Origin: Luteimonas aquatica
GTDB taxonomy: Bacteria > Pseudomonadota > Gammaproteobacteria > Xanthomonadales > Xanthomonadaceae
NCBI RefSeq assembly: GCF_022662575.1
Contig: NZ_JALBFU010000004.1
Span: 1-64,000 of the forward strand
DNA: 64,000 bases
Reading direction: 5' to 3'
Below are positions 44,963-56,345 of the stretch, in pieces. The notes beneath the pieces are model-generated. The model was given only the letters and a program-made list of their open reading frames with translations. It searched no databases and was not told where the DNA came from. The translations under genes were made by a program, and so were the position numbers. Each line of letters begins with the position of its first letter. Position 1 is the first letter of the stretch.

Positions 44963-45214
44963 ATGATCTGGCTCTACCTGCTGCTGGCCATCGCCGCTTT
45001 CGTGGTCGCGCTCAAGACCACCTCGATGGTGCTGGTGATCGTCTGCCTGCTGGCCGCGCTCGGCTTCCTGGTCGCCTGGGTGCTGGGCCTGCTGGCGCAG
45101 CGCATCGGCAACCAGAACCGCGACGTGCAGGTCATGCTCGACCCAGACGCCCTGCGCCGCCTGCGCGAGCAGGCCGAGGCCCAGCGCATCAAGACGCCCG
45201 ACTCGGCGCCGTGA
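44963..45214 (+). CDS. Small two-helix membrane protein
   Basis: 83 residues from the ATG at 44963; a GTG at 44939 is possible. Two hydrophobic helices (MIWLYLLLAIAAFVVAL; MVLVIVCLLAALGFLVAWVLGLLA) and a charged C-terminal tail with DPDALRRLREQAEAQRI. No family was recognised. It lies between cls and pdxJ on the same strand, with gaps of 99 and 55 bases. Confidence 0.62.
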   Translation: MIWLYLLLAIAAFVVALKTTSMVLVIVCLLAALGFLVAWVLGLLAQRIGNQNRDVQVMLDPDALRRLREQAEAQRIKTPDSAP

Positions 45215-45269
45215 AGGGCGTCGGACAGTCCGGCCATGAGCGGCCGGGCCTTTGCGGAAGGATCCGCGG

Positions 45270-46019
45270 ATGAGCACCGCGCTCAGCGTCAACCTCAACA
45301 AGATCGCCGTACTGCGCAACTCCCGCGGTGGGCGCGAACCCGACCTGCTGCACGCCGCGCGCGTCTGCCTGGACGCCGGCGCGCACGGCATCACCGTGCA
45401 CCCGCGCCCGGACGCGCGCCACGTCCGCGCCGACGACGTGCTGGCGCTGGCCGCGCTCACCCGCGAGTACGGGGTCGAGTTCAACATCGAGGGCAATCCC
45501 TTCGCCCCGCCGCGCGAGGGATACCCGGGCTTCCACGCCCTGTGCGCGCAGGCGCGCCCGGCGCAGGCCACCCTGGTGCCCGACGGCGACGCCCAGCTGA
45601 CCTCCGACCACGGCTTCGATTTCCGGCGCGACGCCGAGACGCTGCGGCCCCTGGTGGCCGCGCTCAAGGCTTCGGGCTGCCGGGTGAGCCTGTTTGCCGA
45701 TCCCGGCGCCGACATCGCCCGCGCCGCGGCGATCGGTGCCGACCGCATCGAGCTGTACACCGGCCCCTACGCGGAGGCCTTCGCCGCCGGCGCCGCCGCC
45801 GATCGCCTGCCGGCCTATGCCCGCACCGCCCGCGACGCGCGCCAGGCCGGGCTCGGCGTGAACGCCGGCCACGATCTGAACCAGGCCAACCTGGCCGCGT
45901 TCCTGGCCGGCGTGCCGGGCGTGGACGAAGTCTCGATCGGCCACGCCCTGATCGGCGAGGCGCTTTACGACGGCCTGGAGACGACGGTCAAGCGCTACCT
46001 CGCCCTCGTCTCGGGCTGA
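45270..46019 (+). CDS. pdxJ: Pyridoxine 5'-phosphate synthase
   Basis: 249 residues. Condenses 1-deoxyxylulose-5-phosphate with 3-amino-2-oxopropyl phosphate in vitamin B6 synthesis. A TIM barrel with family blocks: [70 protein letters not shown] and [16 protein letters not shown] precedes the ATG at 45270; an in-frame ATG at 45252 would add six residues. Many genomes place pdxJ after recO; here it is isolated and converges with exbD3 five bases away. Confidence 0.95.
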   Translation: MSTALSVNLNKIAVLRNSRGGREPDLLHAARVCLDAGAHGITVHPRPDARHVRADDVLALAALTREYGVEFNIEGNPFAPPREGYPGFHALCAQARPAQATLVPDGDAQLTSDHGFDFRRDAETLRPLVAALKASGCRVSLFADPGADIARAAAIGADRIELYTGPYAEAFAAGAAADRLPAYARTARDARQAGLGVNAGHDLNQANLAAFLAGVPGVDEVSIGHALIGEALYDGLETTVKRYLALVSG

Positions 46020-46023
46020 GCGC

Positions 46024-46434
46024 TCAGCGCCGCACGAACCCGACCTGGTCCAGGTCCGCGGACTCGGCGGCCGCCAGCACCTTCGCCACGACGTCGTAGT
46101 CGGCATCGCCGCTGGCGTCGATCTGCAGCTTGGGCGCGTTGCGCGGATCGCGCTGGACCTCGGCCCGCATCATCTCGCCCAAGGCCGTGAGCGGCGTCGG
46201 GTTGCCGTTCCAGAACACTTCGCCGGCGGCGTCCACGCGCAGCTCGATCGGCGTGGAAGGCGGTGGCCGCGGCGTATCCGGCGGCACCGCCTGCGGCAGG
46301 GTCAGCGGGATCGCCCGCGTGGCGATCGGCGCGGCGATCATGAAGATCACCAGCAGGACCAGCATCACATCCACCAGCGGGGTGATGTTGATCGTGGCCA
46401 TGCTGCGCTGCACGCTACCGTTGGAGAACGCCAT
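46024..46434 (-). CDS. exbD: ExbD/TolR biopolymer transport protein (third copy)
   Basis: 136 residues. One membrane helix ([22 protein letters not shown]) contains the proton-path Asp in PLVDVML, followed by the periplasmic domain (LRVDAAGEVFWNGNPTP, ..VAKVLAAAESADLDQVGFV). It resembles the copy at 46655-47068 more than the copy at 47081-47506, including the MAFS.GS start, which suggests tandem duplication. A strong terminator between 46578 and 46605 separates it from the tonB-exbB-exbD-exbD operon, so it needs read-through or its own promoter. It works with an ExbB pentamer to energise TonB. Confidence 0.9.
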   Translation of the reverse strand: MAFSNGSVQRSMATINITPLVDVMLVLLVIFMIAAPIATRAIPLTLPQAVPPDTPRPPPSTPIELRVDAAGEVFWNGNPTPLTALGEMMRAEVQRDPRNAPKLQIDASGDADYDVVAKVLAAAESADLDQVGFVRR

Positions 46435-46577
46435 GACGCACCTCGCTTCCGGTTGGGACCCGATTTCACGCTACACCCGGCCGTTCGGGGCCGCAAGCGG
46501 CCGCCCACCCCCATTTCCGTCCGCCGGCAGGACGCCGCCGAGGCAAGCCGGCGTTTGCGCCCCCGGCGTCCGGCCAT

Positions 46578-46605
46578 AAAAAAACGCCGCCCGGCGAGGG
46601 CGGCG
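46578..46605 (-). terminator. Intrinsic terminator after the tonB-exbBDD operon
   Basis: CGCCGCCC (46585-46592) pairs with GGGCGGCG (46598-46605), and seven A residues at 46578-46584 give a U7 tail on minus-strand transcripts. Confidence 0.85.
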
Positions 46606-46654
46606 CTGAATAGGTAAGCGTCCGGCCGGCGCGCTGCGGTGCGCCGGCGGGGTT

Positions 46655-47068
46655 TTACTTTTTGACGAAACCGATCTTCTGCATCTGCGCGTTCTTGGCG
46701 CTGGCCAGGACCTTGGCGAGAAGGCCGTAATCGGCGTCCTCGTTGACGTCGATCTCCAGCGTCGGCTGGTTGTTGACGTCGCGCTGCACCTCGGTTTCCA
46801 TCATGTTGCGCAGCGCCGAGATCGGGGTCGGGCTGTTGTTCCAGTACACCTGTCCCGAGGCGTCGATGCGCAGGCTGATCGGCGGCGGCGGGTCTTTCAG
46901 GTTCTGCGGCGGGTTGAGCGAACGCTGCGGCAGGTCGATGTCGATCGGATAGGACATCATCGGCGCCGTCATCATGAAGATGATCAGCAGCACCAGCATC
47001 ACGTCCACGAGGGGCGTGACGTTGATGTTGGCCATGGGGCCGCCGGTAGAGCCGGAACTGAATGCCAT
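46655..47068 (-). CDS. exbD: ExbD/TolR biopolymer transport protein (second copy)
   Basis: 137 residues. Short cytoplasmic start ([19 protein letters not shown]), one helix with the essential Asp ([20 protein letters not shown]), then a periplasmic domain ([32 protein letters not shown]). It is separated from the first exbD by 12 bases and from the terminator by about 50. Xanthomonas is known to carry tandem exbD1-exbD2 genes behind tonB-exbB, and this copy corresponds to the second. Confidence 0.92.
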   Translation of the reverse strand: MAFSSGSTGGPMANINVTPLVDVMLVLLIIFMMTAPMMSYPIDIDLPQRSLNPPQNLKDPPPPISLRIDASGQVYWNNSPTPISALRNMMETEVQRDVNNQPTLEIDVNEDADYGLLAKVLASAKNAQMQKIGFVKK

Positions 47069-47080
47069 GGTCGTGTTTCC

Positions 47081-47506
47081 TCAGTTGCCCTGTTCCTTGG
47101 TGGCGACGAAACCGACCTTGCGCATGCCCTGGCCCTGCGCGGTGTTCATCACTTCGTTGATGAAGCGGAACTTGGTGGTCTTGTCGCCGCGGACGCGGAT
47201 TTCCGGTTGCGGGGTCTTCTGCGCCTCGACCGAGAAACGGCTCTCCATCACCCCGCGATCGACCGGCTGGTCGTTCCAGTAGAGCGAGCCGTCTTCAGTC
47301 ACCGCAATCGTGATGGGCTGCGTCTTCGGCGTCTCGTCGTCGATCTTGTCGAGATTCGCCTGGGGCAGTTCCACCTTGATCTTGTGCGACATCAGGGGCG
47401 CCGTGATCATGAAGATGATCAGGAGCACCAGCATCACGTCCACGAGGGGCGTGACGTTGATCTCGGACATCGGTGCGCCGCTGTCGTCGCCGGTACTGAA
47501 GGCCAT
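47081..47506 (-). CDS. exbD: ExbD biopolymer transport protein (first copy)
   Basis: 141 residues. Start [43 protein letters not shown] with the helix Asp; the periplasmic part (KVELPQANLDKIDDETPKTQPITIAVTEDGSLYWNDQPVDRG..) differs more from the other two copies. It lies 39 bases after exbB in the same direction. With ExbB it forms the proton-driven motor for TonB. Confidence 0.92.
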   Translation of the reverse strand: MAFSTGDDSGAPMSEINVTPLVDVMLVLLIIFMITAPLMSHKIKVELPQANLDKIDDETPKTQPITIAVTEDGSLYWNDQPVDRGVMESRFSVEAQKTPQPEIRVRGDKTTKFRFINEVMNTAQGQGMRKVGFVATKEQGN

Positions 47507-47545
47507 GGTCGGGCTCCGTCAGGAATCAGGATACGTACGACGCGA

Positions 47546-48325
47546 TCAGCGCTTGACCGGGACTTCGCCGACGCGAGCGCCGGTGGCGAAGAAGTCGTGC
47601 AGGTCGTGCGCGAAGGTGTCGAACTTGTTGTTGGTGATGCGGTTCAGGCGGACGAAGAAGTTGTAGCCGAGCACCGCCGGGATCGCCACGAACAGGCCGA
47701 CCGCGGTCATGATCAGCGCCTCGCCCACCGGGCCGGCGACCGCGTCGATCGAGGCCTGGCCACCGGCGCCGAGGCGGATCAGCGCGCCGTAGATGCCCCA
47801 CACGGTGCCGAGCAGGCCGACGAACGGCGCGGTCGAACCGACGGTGGCGAGCACGGTCAGGCCGCTCTCAAGCTTCATGGACTCGCGGGTCACGCCCTGG
47901 CGCAGCGCGCGGTCGACGAACTCGGAACGGTTCAGCGACTCGACCAGGCGCGAGCCCTCGTGACGCTGGTGGTGCGCGGCGGCCTGGGCGGCGTCGAGCG
48001 CGATCTTGGAGAAGGGCTCGCTCTTGGGCTGCTCTTCCATGTGGCGGATCGCGTCCTGCGCGTTCGGGGTTTCCCAGAACGTGGTGGTGACCGAGTCGCC
48101 GCGGCGACGCAGGTTCAGGTTCTTGATGAAGTTGACGACGATCCAGTAGATCGACATCACCGACATCAGCACCAGAGTGATCGTCACGACCCACTGGACG
48201 ATGTGCTGTCCCGGGTTGGTGACCATTTCGTTGATCAGATGGTCGACGCCCATCTGGGACAGAGCAGCGGCGGCGTCGCCTCCAGAGGGGGCGGCGGCGG
48301 GCGCGGTGGTGGGTTCCTGCAGCAT
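47546..48325 (-). CDS. exbB: ExbB (MotA/TolQ/ExbB proton channel)
   Basis: 259 residues. Three membrane helices: IVQWVVTITLVLMSVMSIYWIVVNFI after an Ala-rich start, then LTVLATVGSTAPFVGLLGTVWGIYGAL and VAGPVGEALIMTAVGLFVAIPAVLGYNFFVR. The latter two carry the family signature with Thr/Pro/Gly residues lining the channel and the conserved Glu in GEALIMTA. It scaffolds ExbD and TonB in the inner membrane. It lies 104 bases downstream of tonB. Confidence 0.94.
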   Translation of the reverse strand: MLQEPTTAPAAAPSGGDAAAALSQMGVDHLINEMVTNPGQHIVQWVVTITLVLMSVMSIYWIVVNFIKNLNLRRRGDSVTTTFWETPNAQDAIRHMEEQPKSEPFSKIALDAAQAAAHHQRHEGSRLVESLNRSEFVDRALRQGVTRESMKLESGLTVLATVGSTAPFVGLLGTVWGIYGALIRLGAGGQASIDAVAGPVGEALIMTAVGLFVAIPAVLGYNFFVRLNRITNNKFDTFAHDLHDFFATGARVGEVPVKR

Positions 48326-48429
48326 GACGCTTACCTTTGTGGATGTTGTGGTTTGGATTTAAGTGGAACGATGAAGCGGGTGTTGCGAAAGGATTCGGGG
48401 CGATCCGGGCGGATCAACCCAGGGCCCTA

Positions 48430-49104
48430 TCAGCCCAGGTTGAAGTCGACCGGGACGCGGACGCGGCCGGCGGCCTTCTGGCCGTTGACCACCGAGGGAT
48501 TGAACCGCCACTTGCGCGCGGCTTCCATCGCGGCGCGATCGAGATCGCGGTTGCGGCTGGACTTCTCCACCGACACGTTGGTGACGTTGCCGCTGGCATC
48601 GACGTCGATGATCAGGATCACCGTGCCCTCGATGCCGGCGCGAACGGCCGCCGGCGGATACTTCGGCGGGTTCATGTTCTTGGAGGAGATGTCGACGCTG
48701 GCGCCGATGTCCGGCTGCGCCGCGGGCGGCGAAGGCGGAGCCGGCGGCGGCGCCGGGGTATCCATCGGCGAGGGCGTGTCGACGACGATCGGCGGCTCTT
48801 CCGGCGGCGGCGGGATCGGCGTGGGCTGCGGCGGCGCCAGCTGCTTGATCTCCTGCGGCTTGGGCGGCTCGGGCGGCGGCGGCGGAGGGGGCGGCGGCGG
48901 CGGCGGCGGCTCGATGATCACCACGCTGGTGACATCGTCCTTCTCTTCGGGACCGCCGGGGGGCGCCACCGGCGCCATCAGGAGCAGCAGCGCACCGACG
49001 TGCACGGCGATCGCCAGGGTGATGCCGGCAATGCGCGGCCAGTTCAGACCGTCGTCGTCGTCGCGGTCGTCGTGCTTGGAATGAATCGGCAACTGTTCCG
49101 TCAT
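48430..49104 (-). CDS. tonB: Energy transducer TonB
   Basis: 224 residues from the ATG at 49104. A cytoplasmic acidic start (HDDRDDDDGLNWPR) is followed by one helix (IAGITLAIAVHVGALLLLMAPVA) with the SxxxH-like His. The periplasmic linker contains a run of 13 prolines, more Pro/Glu stretches and a PA-rich region. The C-terminal TonB domain follows (NPPKYPPAAVRAGIEGTVILIIDVDASGNVTNVSVEKSS, then LDRAAMEAARKWRFNPSV). The upstream in-frame start at 49143 was rejected because the predicted -10 at 49192 leaves a normal leader either way but the MTEQ start fits the family better. Energises TonB-dependent receptors. Confidence 0.93.
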   Translation of the reverse strand: MTEQLPIHSKHDDRDDDDGLNWPRIAGITLAIAVHVGALLLLMAPVAPPGGPEEKDDVTSVVIIEPPPPPPPPPPPPPEPPKPQEIKQLAPPQPTPIPPPPEEPPIVVDTPSPMDTPAPPPAPPSPPAAQPDIGASVDISSKNMNPPKYPPAAVRAGIEGTVILIIDVDASGNVTNVSVEKSSRNRDLDRAAMEAARKWRFNPSVVNGQKAAGRVRVPVDFNLG

Positions 49105-49191
49105 GCGCAGCAGGCTCGATAGTGGCCGGACGCCGCAGCGCACCGGGTGTTGTTGAACCGGGGCCTAAACATGGCCACGGGAACCTCTAAG

Positions 49192-49220
49192 CTTATACCA
49201 ATCGATGGCAGCGATACCAA
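49192..49220 (-). promoter_or_regulatory. Predicted promoter of tonB-exbB-exbD-exbD
   Basis: On the minus strand, TTGGTA (49220-49215), 17 bases, TATAAG (49197-49192). Transcription would begin near 49185, about 80 bases before the tonB start. Confidence 0.6.
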
Positions 49221-49243
49221 CCGCTGCCGCTTCACCGCAGCCA

Positions 49244-50449
49244 TCAGCCCCCCTTCAAAGCCAGGATTTTCTTGGCTTCTTCGGGCTTCTTCAGACCTTT
49301 GTCGAGCGCCTGCTGCGCCGCCTTCTTGGCCTCGCCGATATTGCCGTTCTGCCAGTACACCCGTGCCAGGTTCAGGAACGTCTCACCGTCCGGGGAGAGC
49401 GGGGCCGCCTTCTTGTAGGCCTCGATGGCCTGCGGGATCTGATCGGAGAAATAGTAGGCCTGGGCCAGCGCCAGGTTCGGCTGGTAGTCGGTTGGCTTGA
49501 GGATGCCCTTCTGGAAGCCGTCCTCGATGACCGCGATGGCCTCCTTCTCCTTGTTCTCGGTGTTGAGATAGGTGGCGTAGAGGTTGCGGTACTGCTTTTC
49601 GTCGGTGAGCTGCCCGGCGGCGCGCATCTTCTCCAGCAGCGCGATCGCCTTGTCGTTCTGGCCGGCCTGCATGTAGATGGCGGCCATGTTGTTCTGCAGC
49701 TTCAGGTCGTTCGGGTTCTTGGCCAGCAGGCCTTCGGCGACCTTGGCGGCCTCCTCCGGCTTGTCGCTGTCGAAGTAGGCGGCCATCAGCACCTGCTGCC
49801 AGTCGGGCTTGGCGGCGTCGCCGGCGCTGTCGATGCCCTGCTTGAGCGCGGTGATCGCCTCGGGGTAGCGCTCCAGGCGATACAGGATGTTGCCTCTGGT
49901 CACCAGGTACTCGGGCTTCTGGGCCTTGGTTTCGGCCAGGAACTTGTCCAGGGTGGCCAGCGCCTCGGCGTACTGCTCGTCCTGCATCTGCAGCTGGGCG
50001 AGCATGAACATCGCCTGGTAGTGGCCGTTGTTGTCCAGCGCATTGGCCTCGATGGCCTGCTGCAGGTACTTCTTGGCCGCCGCCGAGTCGTCCTGGCCGT
50101 AGGCGGCCTGGGCGGCGATCTGGTTGGCGAAGGCGCGCTCGTAGGCGTTGGCCTTCTCGTCGGCGATGATCGCGTCGGCGGCCGCGCGCGCCTCGGCTTC
50201 CTTGTTGTCGTTGTACAGGTCCAGCATCTTCTGCATCTTCGAGGCCATCTTGGAAGCCTTGGCTTCCGGGGCCTTGCGCTCGGCCTGCGGGTAGAGCTCC
50301 TCGGCCTTGCCCGACTTCTGGGACTGCCGGTCGCGGCGGCTGCCGCTGTCGGATTGGGCGAGGGTTTCCGAGGTGGCGAACAGCAGCAGCACCGAGACGA
50401 TGGCTGCGCTCAGCGCGTGCTTGCGGGCCTTGTTGGACATGGACATCAC
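49244..50449 (-). CDS. Secreted tetratricopeptide-repeat protein
   Basis: 401 residues. Signal peptide (KHALSAAIVSVLLLFATSETLAQ) is followed by a charged Ser/Lys stretch and at least six TPR-like helical pairs, for example YLQQAIEANALDNNGHYQAMFMLAQLQ, YAEALATLDKFLAE, YPEAITALKQGID, KVAEGLLAKNPNDLKLQNNMAAIYMQAGQNDKAIALLEKMR and IPQAIEAYKKAAPLSPDGETFLNLARVYW. It is a periplasmic protein-interaction scaffold. It lies upstream of the tonB operon on the same strand, with a separate tonB promoter between them. A TPR protein next to TonB genes is common in Xanthomonadaceae; its role in TonB energisation is unproven. Confidence 0.82.
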   Translation of the reverse strand: MMSMSNKARKHALSAAIVSVLLLFATSETLAQSDSGSRRDRQSQKSGKAEELYPQAERKAPEAKASKMASKMQKMLDLYNDNKEAEARAAADAIIADEKANAYERAFANQIAAQAAYGQDDSAAAKKYLQQAIEANALDNNGHYQAMFMLAQLQMQDEQYAEALATLDKFLAETKAQKPEYLVTRGNILYRLERYPEAITALKQGIDSAGDAAKPDWQQVLMAAYFDSDKPEEAAKVAEGLLAKNPNDLKLQNNMAAIYMQAGQNDKAIALLEKMRAAGQLTDEKQYRNLYATYLNTENKEKEAIAVIEDGFQKGILKPTDYQPNLALAQAYYFSDQIPQAIEAYKKAAPLSPDGETFLNLARVYWQNGNIGEAKKAAQQALDKGLKKPEEAKKILALKGG

Positions 50450-50833
50450 CAGGACGAAGGGGCGGATCGGGGAACCCGTCGCGGAGCCGGGGGTGCGAAC
50501 CCTAGCAGAATCGGCCGCGACAAGCGCTATGTGAATTTAACGTGAGCTTCATCTGTCATGGCCATGACAAAAAATGTCATGGCGTTGTCATCGCGACGCG
50601 AATAAATGAACACGGATTTTGTTGCGCCGCAACAAACCCGGATAGGCCGAATTCCCGGGTTTTTCGGGGCTGCGCGCGCAAACGAAACCTCGAGACGCCC
50701 GGCCTTTCGCCCTGCCCGCGGCCGGAACTGCGCAGACCCAAACGAGGAAGCGCGCATGATCGGAACTGCGCCGCATGGCCGCCGATGTCCGGGCGCCGGC
50801 GACCGGTAGCGGCCTTGCGCGCGGATCCGCGGC
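50450..50833. promoter_or_regulatory. Intergenic region with a 16-bp operator-like palindrome and extra half-sites
   Basis: The 384 bases upstream of the TPR gene hold no supported gene. TGTCATGGCCATGACA at 50554-50569 is a perfect palindrome. The half-site TGTCATGG recurs at 50575-50582 and TGTCAT at 50586-50591. The cluster lies about 105 bases upstream of the TPR start, in the promoter zone. The binding protein is unknown; it does not match a Fur, LexA or Crp consensus. The rest (50600-50833) is GC-rich and shows no structure I could support. Confidence 0.55.
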
Positions 50834-51640
50834 TCACCCGCACTTGGGCTTGCGGCCGGCGGCGCGCGCCTGCTCGTACACCGGCACCAGGGCGGTGGCG
50901 CGGCCCTGCAGTTCGCCGATGCGCGCCTGCGGATCCGGGTGGGTGGAGAGCCATTGCGGCGGGCGGCTGCCGCCGGCGGCGATCATGTTCTGCCAAAGGT
51001 TCACGGCCTGGCGCGGATCGAAGCCGGCCTTGGCCATCAGCTGCTGGCCGACCACGTCGGCCTCGCTTTCCTGGGTGCGCGAATTGGGCAGCAGGAACAG
51101 GCCCTGCGCGGCCATCCCGCCGAACTGGTTGGTGGCGCTGGCCGCGCCCTCGCCGTAGCGGGCGCCGAGCACCGCGCCGACGATGCTCAGCCCGGTCTGC
51201 GCGCCCATCTGCCGGGTGATGCGCTCGTTGTGGTGGTTGGAGATGACGTGGCCGATCTCGTGGCCGATCACCGCCGCCAGCTGGTCCTGGTTCTTGGCCA
51301 CGCCGAAGATGCCGGTATAGACGCCGACCTTGCCGCCGGGCAGGGCGAAGGCATTGGGGTCCTTGTCGACGAACACCGCGGTTTCCCAGCCGGTGGACCG
51401 CCACTGCGGCGGCAGCTCGCGCACCAGGTCGTTGACCACGCAGCGCACGTAGGCGACCTGCTTGCTGTCCTTGCTTTGCGGCTGCTTGGCCTTCTGCTCG
51501 GCGAAGGCCTGCAGACCCATCTGGTTGAGCTGCTGCTGCGAGACCGCGCCCACGTACTGGGTGCGGCCGGTCGGCGACTTGGTCGTGGCGCAGCCGGCGA
51601 GCAGGGCCGCCACGGCGGCGGCGAGCAGGGCGTTCTTCAT
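50834..51640 (-). CDS. M48-family metallopeptidase, lipoprotein
   Basis: 268 residues from the ATG at 51640, with GGGGAG ahead of it. Lipoprotein signal MKNALLAAAVAALLAGC. Zinc-protease motif HEIGH (VIGHEIGHVISNHHNERI) and the third ligand Glu in SEADVVGQQLMAKAGFDP; WLSTHPDPQARIGEL is the conserved late segment. This is the BepA/LoiP class of periplasmic quality-control proteases that degrade or assist misassembled outer-membrane proteins. It is followed by the intergenic region with the TGTCATGG palindrome and is not obviously in an operon. Confidence 0.9.
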   Translation of the reverse strand: MKNALLAAAVAALLAGCATTKSPTGRTQYVGAVSQQQLNQMGLQAFAEQKAKQPQSKDSKQVAYVRCVVNDLVRELPPQWRSTGWETAVFVDKDPNAFALPGGKVGVYTGIFGVAKNQDQLAAVIGHEIGHVISNHHNERITRQMGAQTGLSIVGAVLGARYGEGAASATNQFGGMAAQGLFLLPNSRTQESEADVVGQQLMAKAGFDPRQAVNLWQNMIAAGGSRPPQWLSTHPDPQARIGELQGRATALVPVYEQARAAGRKPKCG

Positions 51641-51800
51641 CGACAATCTCCCCGTTTCAGATTGATCCGCTGAGGTTGATCCGCGGCCGATTATGGGCGG
51701 ATTCGCATGCGGCCGACGTGCCGGGGCCGGCGCCGGATAGGCAACGATTCAACTTTCCCGCGTGCTATAAGCCGCCCTGTCCATCCGGGGAGGAAAAGCC

Positions 51801-52640
51801 ATGCTGCGTTCATTTGCCGTTCTGTCCATATTGGCGGGCCTGGCCTTCGCCGGCCCGGCCAAGGCCGCGCAGAGCTTCGACAGTTGCGCGGGCTTCATCG
51901 ACAGCCTGCCGGCCACCATCACCACCCCGGGCACCTGGTGCCTGCGCAAGGACCTGTCCACCGCGGCGCGGCAGGGCGGCGCCATCACGGTGAACGCGGA
52001 CCGGGTCATCCTCGACTGCAACGATTTCAAGCTCGAGGGCACCGCCGGCCTCGTCACCAACGCCTCGGGCATTCTTTCCAGCAACAACGCCCGCCGCGGC
52101 ATCATCGTCCGCAACTGCCAGGTGCAGGGCTTCCGCTACGGCATCGCGCTGCTGGGCTCGCACCACATCGTGGAAGACAGCCGGATCGAGGACGCCTATT
52201 ACGTCGGCATCGCCACCAACGGCAGCACCAATACCGTGCGCGGCAATACCGTGCGCAGGATCGGCGGCAACCCCTATGTCATCGGTCCGAGCAGTCGCCG
52301 GGCAATCGGCATCAGCATGTTCGGACCCCATGCCTTCGCCTCGAACAACACGGTCGCCGAAGTGGACGCGGGGTTGAATGGCGGCATGGGCGGGGATTAC
52401 TCGACGGGCATCATGATGTCGGGCGTGGTCGAGAACAACCGCGTCCTCGACATCGCGTTCATCGCCGCGGGGCTGCACATCATGGGCGCGGGTTCGGTGG
52501 TTCGCGGCAACCATGTCTCGGGCGGGTCCGCGGAGTCGGGCTCGGGCATCTTCTGCGATAGCGAGCGGAACCTGCTGCGCAACAATGACGTGGACGGTTA
52601 CGAGTACACGTTTTTCCGCTGCACCCAGCCCGCGCCCTGA
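51801..52640 (+). CDS. Secreted right-handed beta-helix protein
   Basis: 279 residues. Signal peptide MLRSFAVLSILAGLAFAGPAKA and an RBS GGGGAGGA about ten bases upstream. The mature protein is made of short repeats of the parallel beta-helix type: ITVNADRVILDCNDFKLEG, NARRGIIVRNCQVQGFRYGIALLGSHHIVEDSRIEDAYYVGIATNGSTNTVRGNTVRRIG, VVENNRVLDIAFIAAGLHIMGAGSVVRGNHVSGGS and LLRNNDVDGYEY. Six cysteines in the mature part may form disulfides. Such folds are found in polysaccharide lyases, adhesins and surface proteins; no catalytic motif was recognised. Confidence 0.78.
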   Translation: MLRSFAVLSILAGLAFAGPAKAAQSFDSCAGFIDSLPATITTPGTWCLRKDLSTAARQGGAITVNADRVILDCNDFKLEGTAGLVTNASGILSSNNARRGIIVRNCQVQGFRYGIALLGSHHIVEDSRIEDAYYVGIATNGSTNTVRGNTVRRIGGNPYVIGPSSRRAIGISMFGPHAFASNNTVAEVDAGLNGGMGGDYSTGIMMSGVVENNRVLDIAFIAAGLHIMGAGSVVRGNHVSGGSAESGSGIFCDSERNLLRNNDVDGYEYTFFRCTQPAP

Positions 52641-52667
52641 TCCCGGCGGAGTGCCGGGCGGCGGCGA

Positions 52668-53489
52668 TCAACCGGCGCCCAGCACCAGCAGGGCGACCAG
52701 ATTGTTGCCCGCGTGCAGCGCGATCGGCGCCCACAGGGTGCCGGTGCGGCGGTAGACCCAGGCCAGGATGACGCCCATCAGCGCGTAGTTGAGCCACAGC
52801 AGCGCGGCCGCGGCCGGCAGGCTGGTGCTCTGGCCCGGGATCTCGTGCGCCAGCGCGAACAGCGCGCCGCTGAGCAACGCGCCCAGCCACGGGCGCCCGG
52901 CCGCCCACAGCCGCCCGAACAGCACGCGGCGGAACAGCAGCTCCTCGTACATCGGCGCCAGCAGCACCGCGAACGCCCACAGCAACACCGGATAGCGCTC
53001 GGCCACGGCGCGCAGGATCTCGAGATTGGCCGGCATCGCGTTCGGATCCAGGCGCGTGACCCAGGCCTCGATGCCGATGCTCAGGCCCAGCAGCACCGGC
53101 AACGCCAGCAGGACCACGCCCCAGGTGCCAGGCCGGCGCGCCGCGCGCGCGGAGGCCGCCCGCTCCCCGGGCGTGGCGCGGCGGCGCCAGAGATAGGTGA
53201 CCAACGATGCCGAGAGCATGCCCAGCAGCGCCATGGCCAGGGTGGCCAGCGGACCGGGCTGGCCGATGGCGGCCGCGTCGAAGGCGCCGCCCCGGGCCGC
53301 GAGTTCGACGCCGCGCCATACGCCCCAGGCGGTGCCGAAGGCGAAGCTCACCGCGAGGAGGATCGCCGCGGCGATCAGCGCGTCGAGGAAGAACGCCAGC
53401 AGCGGCGAGGAGCGCCGCGGCGGTGCGAGCGGCGCGGCCGGCGGCAATGCGGGCGGTTCGGGACGAACGATCTCGGGGGTGGCATCCAT
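52668..53489 (-). CDS. CPBP-family intramembrane glutamic protease
   Basis: 273 residues with about eight membrane helices and a Pro/Ala-rich cytoplasmic start. The CPBP (CAAX protease/Rce1-like) motifs are in order: [14 protein letters not shown] (motif 1 EExxxR), [10 protein letters not shown] (motif 2 FxxxH), and [35 protein letters not shown] (motif 3 with HxxxN). In bacteria the family is linked to bacteriocin self-immunity, abortive infection or peptide processing. No such partner is adjacent, so the role is open. It ends 28 bases from the convergent beta-helix gene. Confidence 0.85.
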   Translation of the reverse strand: MDATPEIVRPEPPALPPAAPLAPPRRSSPLLAFFLDALIAAAILLAVSFAFGTAWGVWRGVELAARGGAFDAAAIGQPGPLATLAMALLGMLSASLVTYLWRRRATPGERAASARAARRPGTWGVVLLALPVLLGLSIGIEAWVTRLDPNAMPANLEILRAVAERYPVLLWAFAVLLAPMYEELLFRRVLFGRLWAAGRPWLGALLSGALFALAHEIPGQSTSLPAAAALLWLNYALMGVILAWVYRRTGTLWAPIALHAGNNLVALLVLGAG

Positions 53490-53616
53490 GCGCGGGGCCT
53501 GTTCGGGTCGTCGGCGATCTTAATCGAGCCGCCTTGTCCGCGCCGCGCCCCCGGCGCGGCAGGGTTGCCGCAACGACGCCTTCCCATGCCCGCCGCGCAG
53601 CGCGCGCCGCACCGGG

Positions 53617-56165
<2,549 letters not shown>

Positions 56166-56278
56166 GCAGGACGCCGGGGGTCCGAAGGCCGTCCGGGCAG
56201 GCGGCGCGGGCGTTGCGGACAGCGCGTTTATTTCGCATAAAACATCCACGATGGCGGCGGCGCAATAATTGCCACCGA

Positions 56279-56308
56279 CTTGGACAGTCCAATAGAGTGG
56301 CGTTGCCG
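56279..56308 (+). promoter_or_regulatory. Shared leader element, copy 2
   Basis: CTTGGACAGTCC at 56279-56290, ten bases, CGTTGCCG at 56301-56308: the same blocks and spacing as at 16711-16740. GCCACC also precedes both. Here the inverted repeat TTGGAC-A-GTCCAA is perfect. A possible promoter (TTGCGG at 56213, CATAAA at 56236, 17-base spacer) lies upstream. The element is 38 bases before the ATG of the small secreted protein gene. Confidence 0.5.
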
Positions 56309-56345
56309 TTCCTCATGCTTCCGGTTTTCCACAGGAGACGCTGAC

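Noticed and set aside
50554..50591. Fur box upstream of the TPR/TonB genes
   Set aside because: The palindrome TGTCATGGCCATGACA lacks the GATAAT-type hexamers of Fur sites.
56280..56345. TTG-started N-terminal extension of the small secreted protein
   Set aside because: It would bury the signal peptide; the ATG at 56346 has an AGGAG site. The upstream TTG frame is kept only as a possible leader peptide in the shared element.
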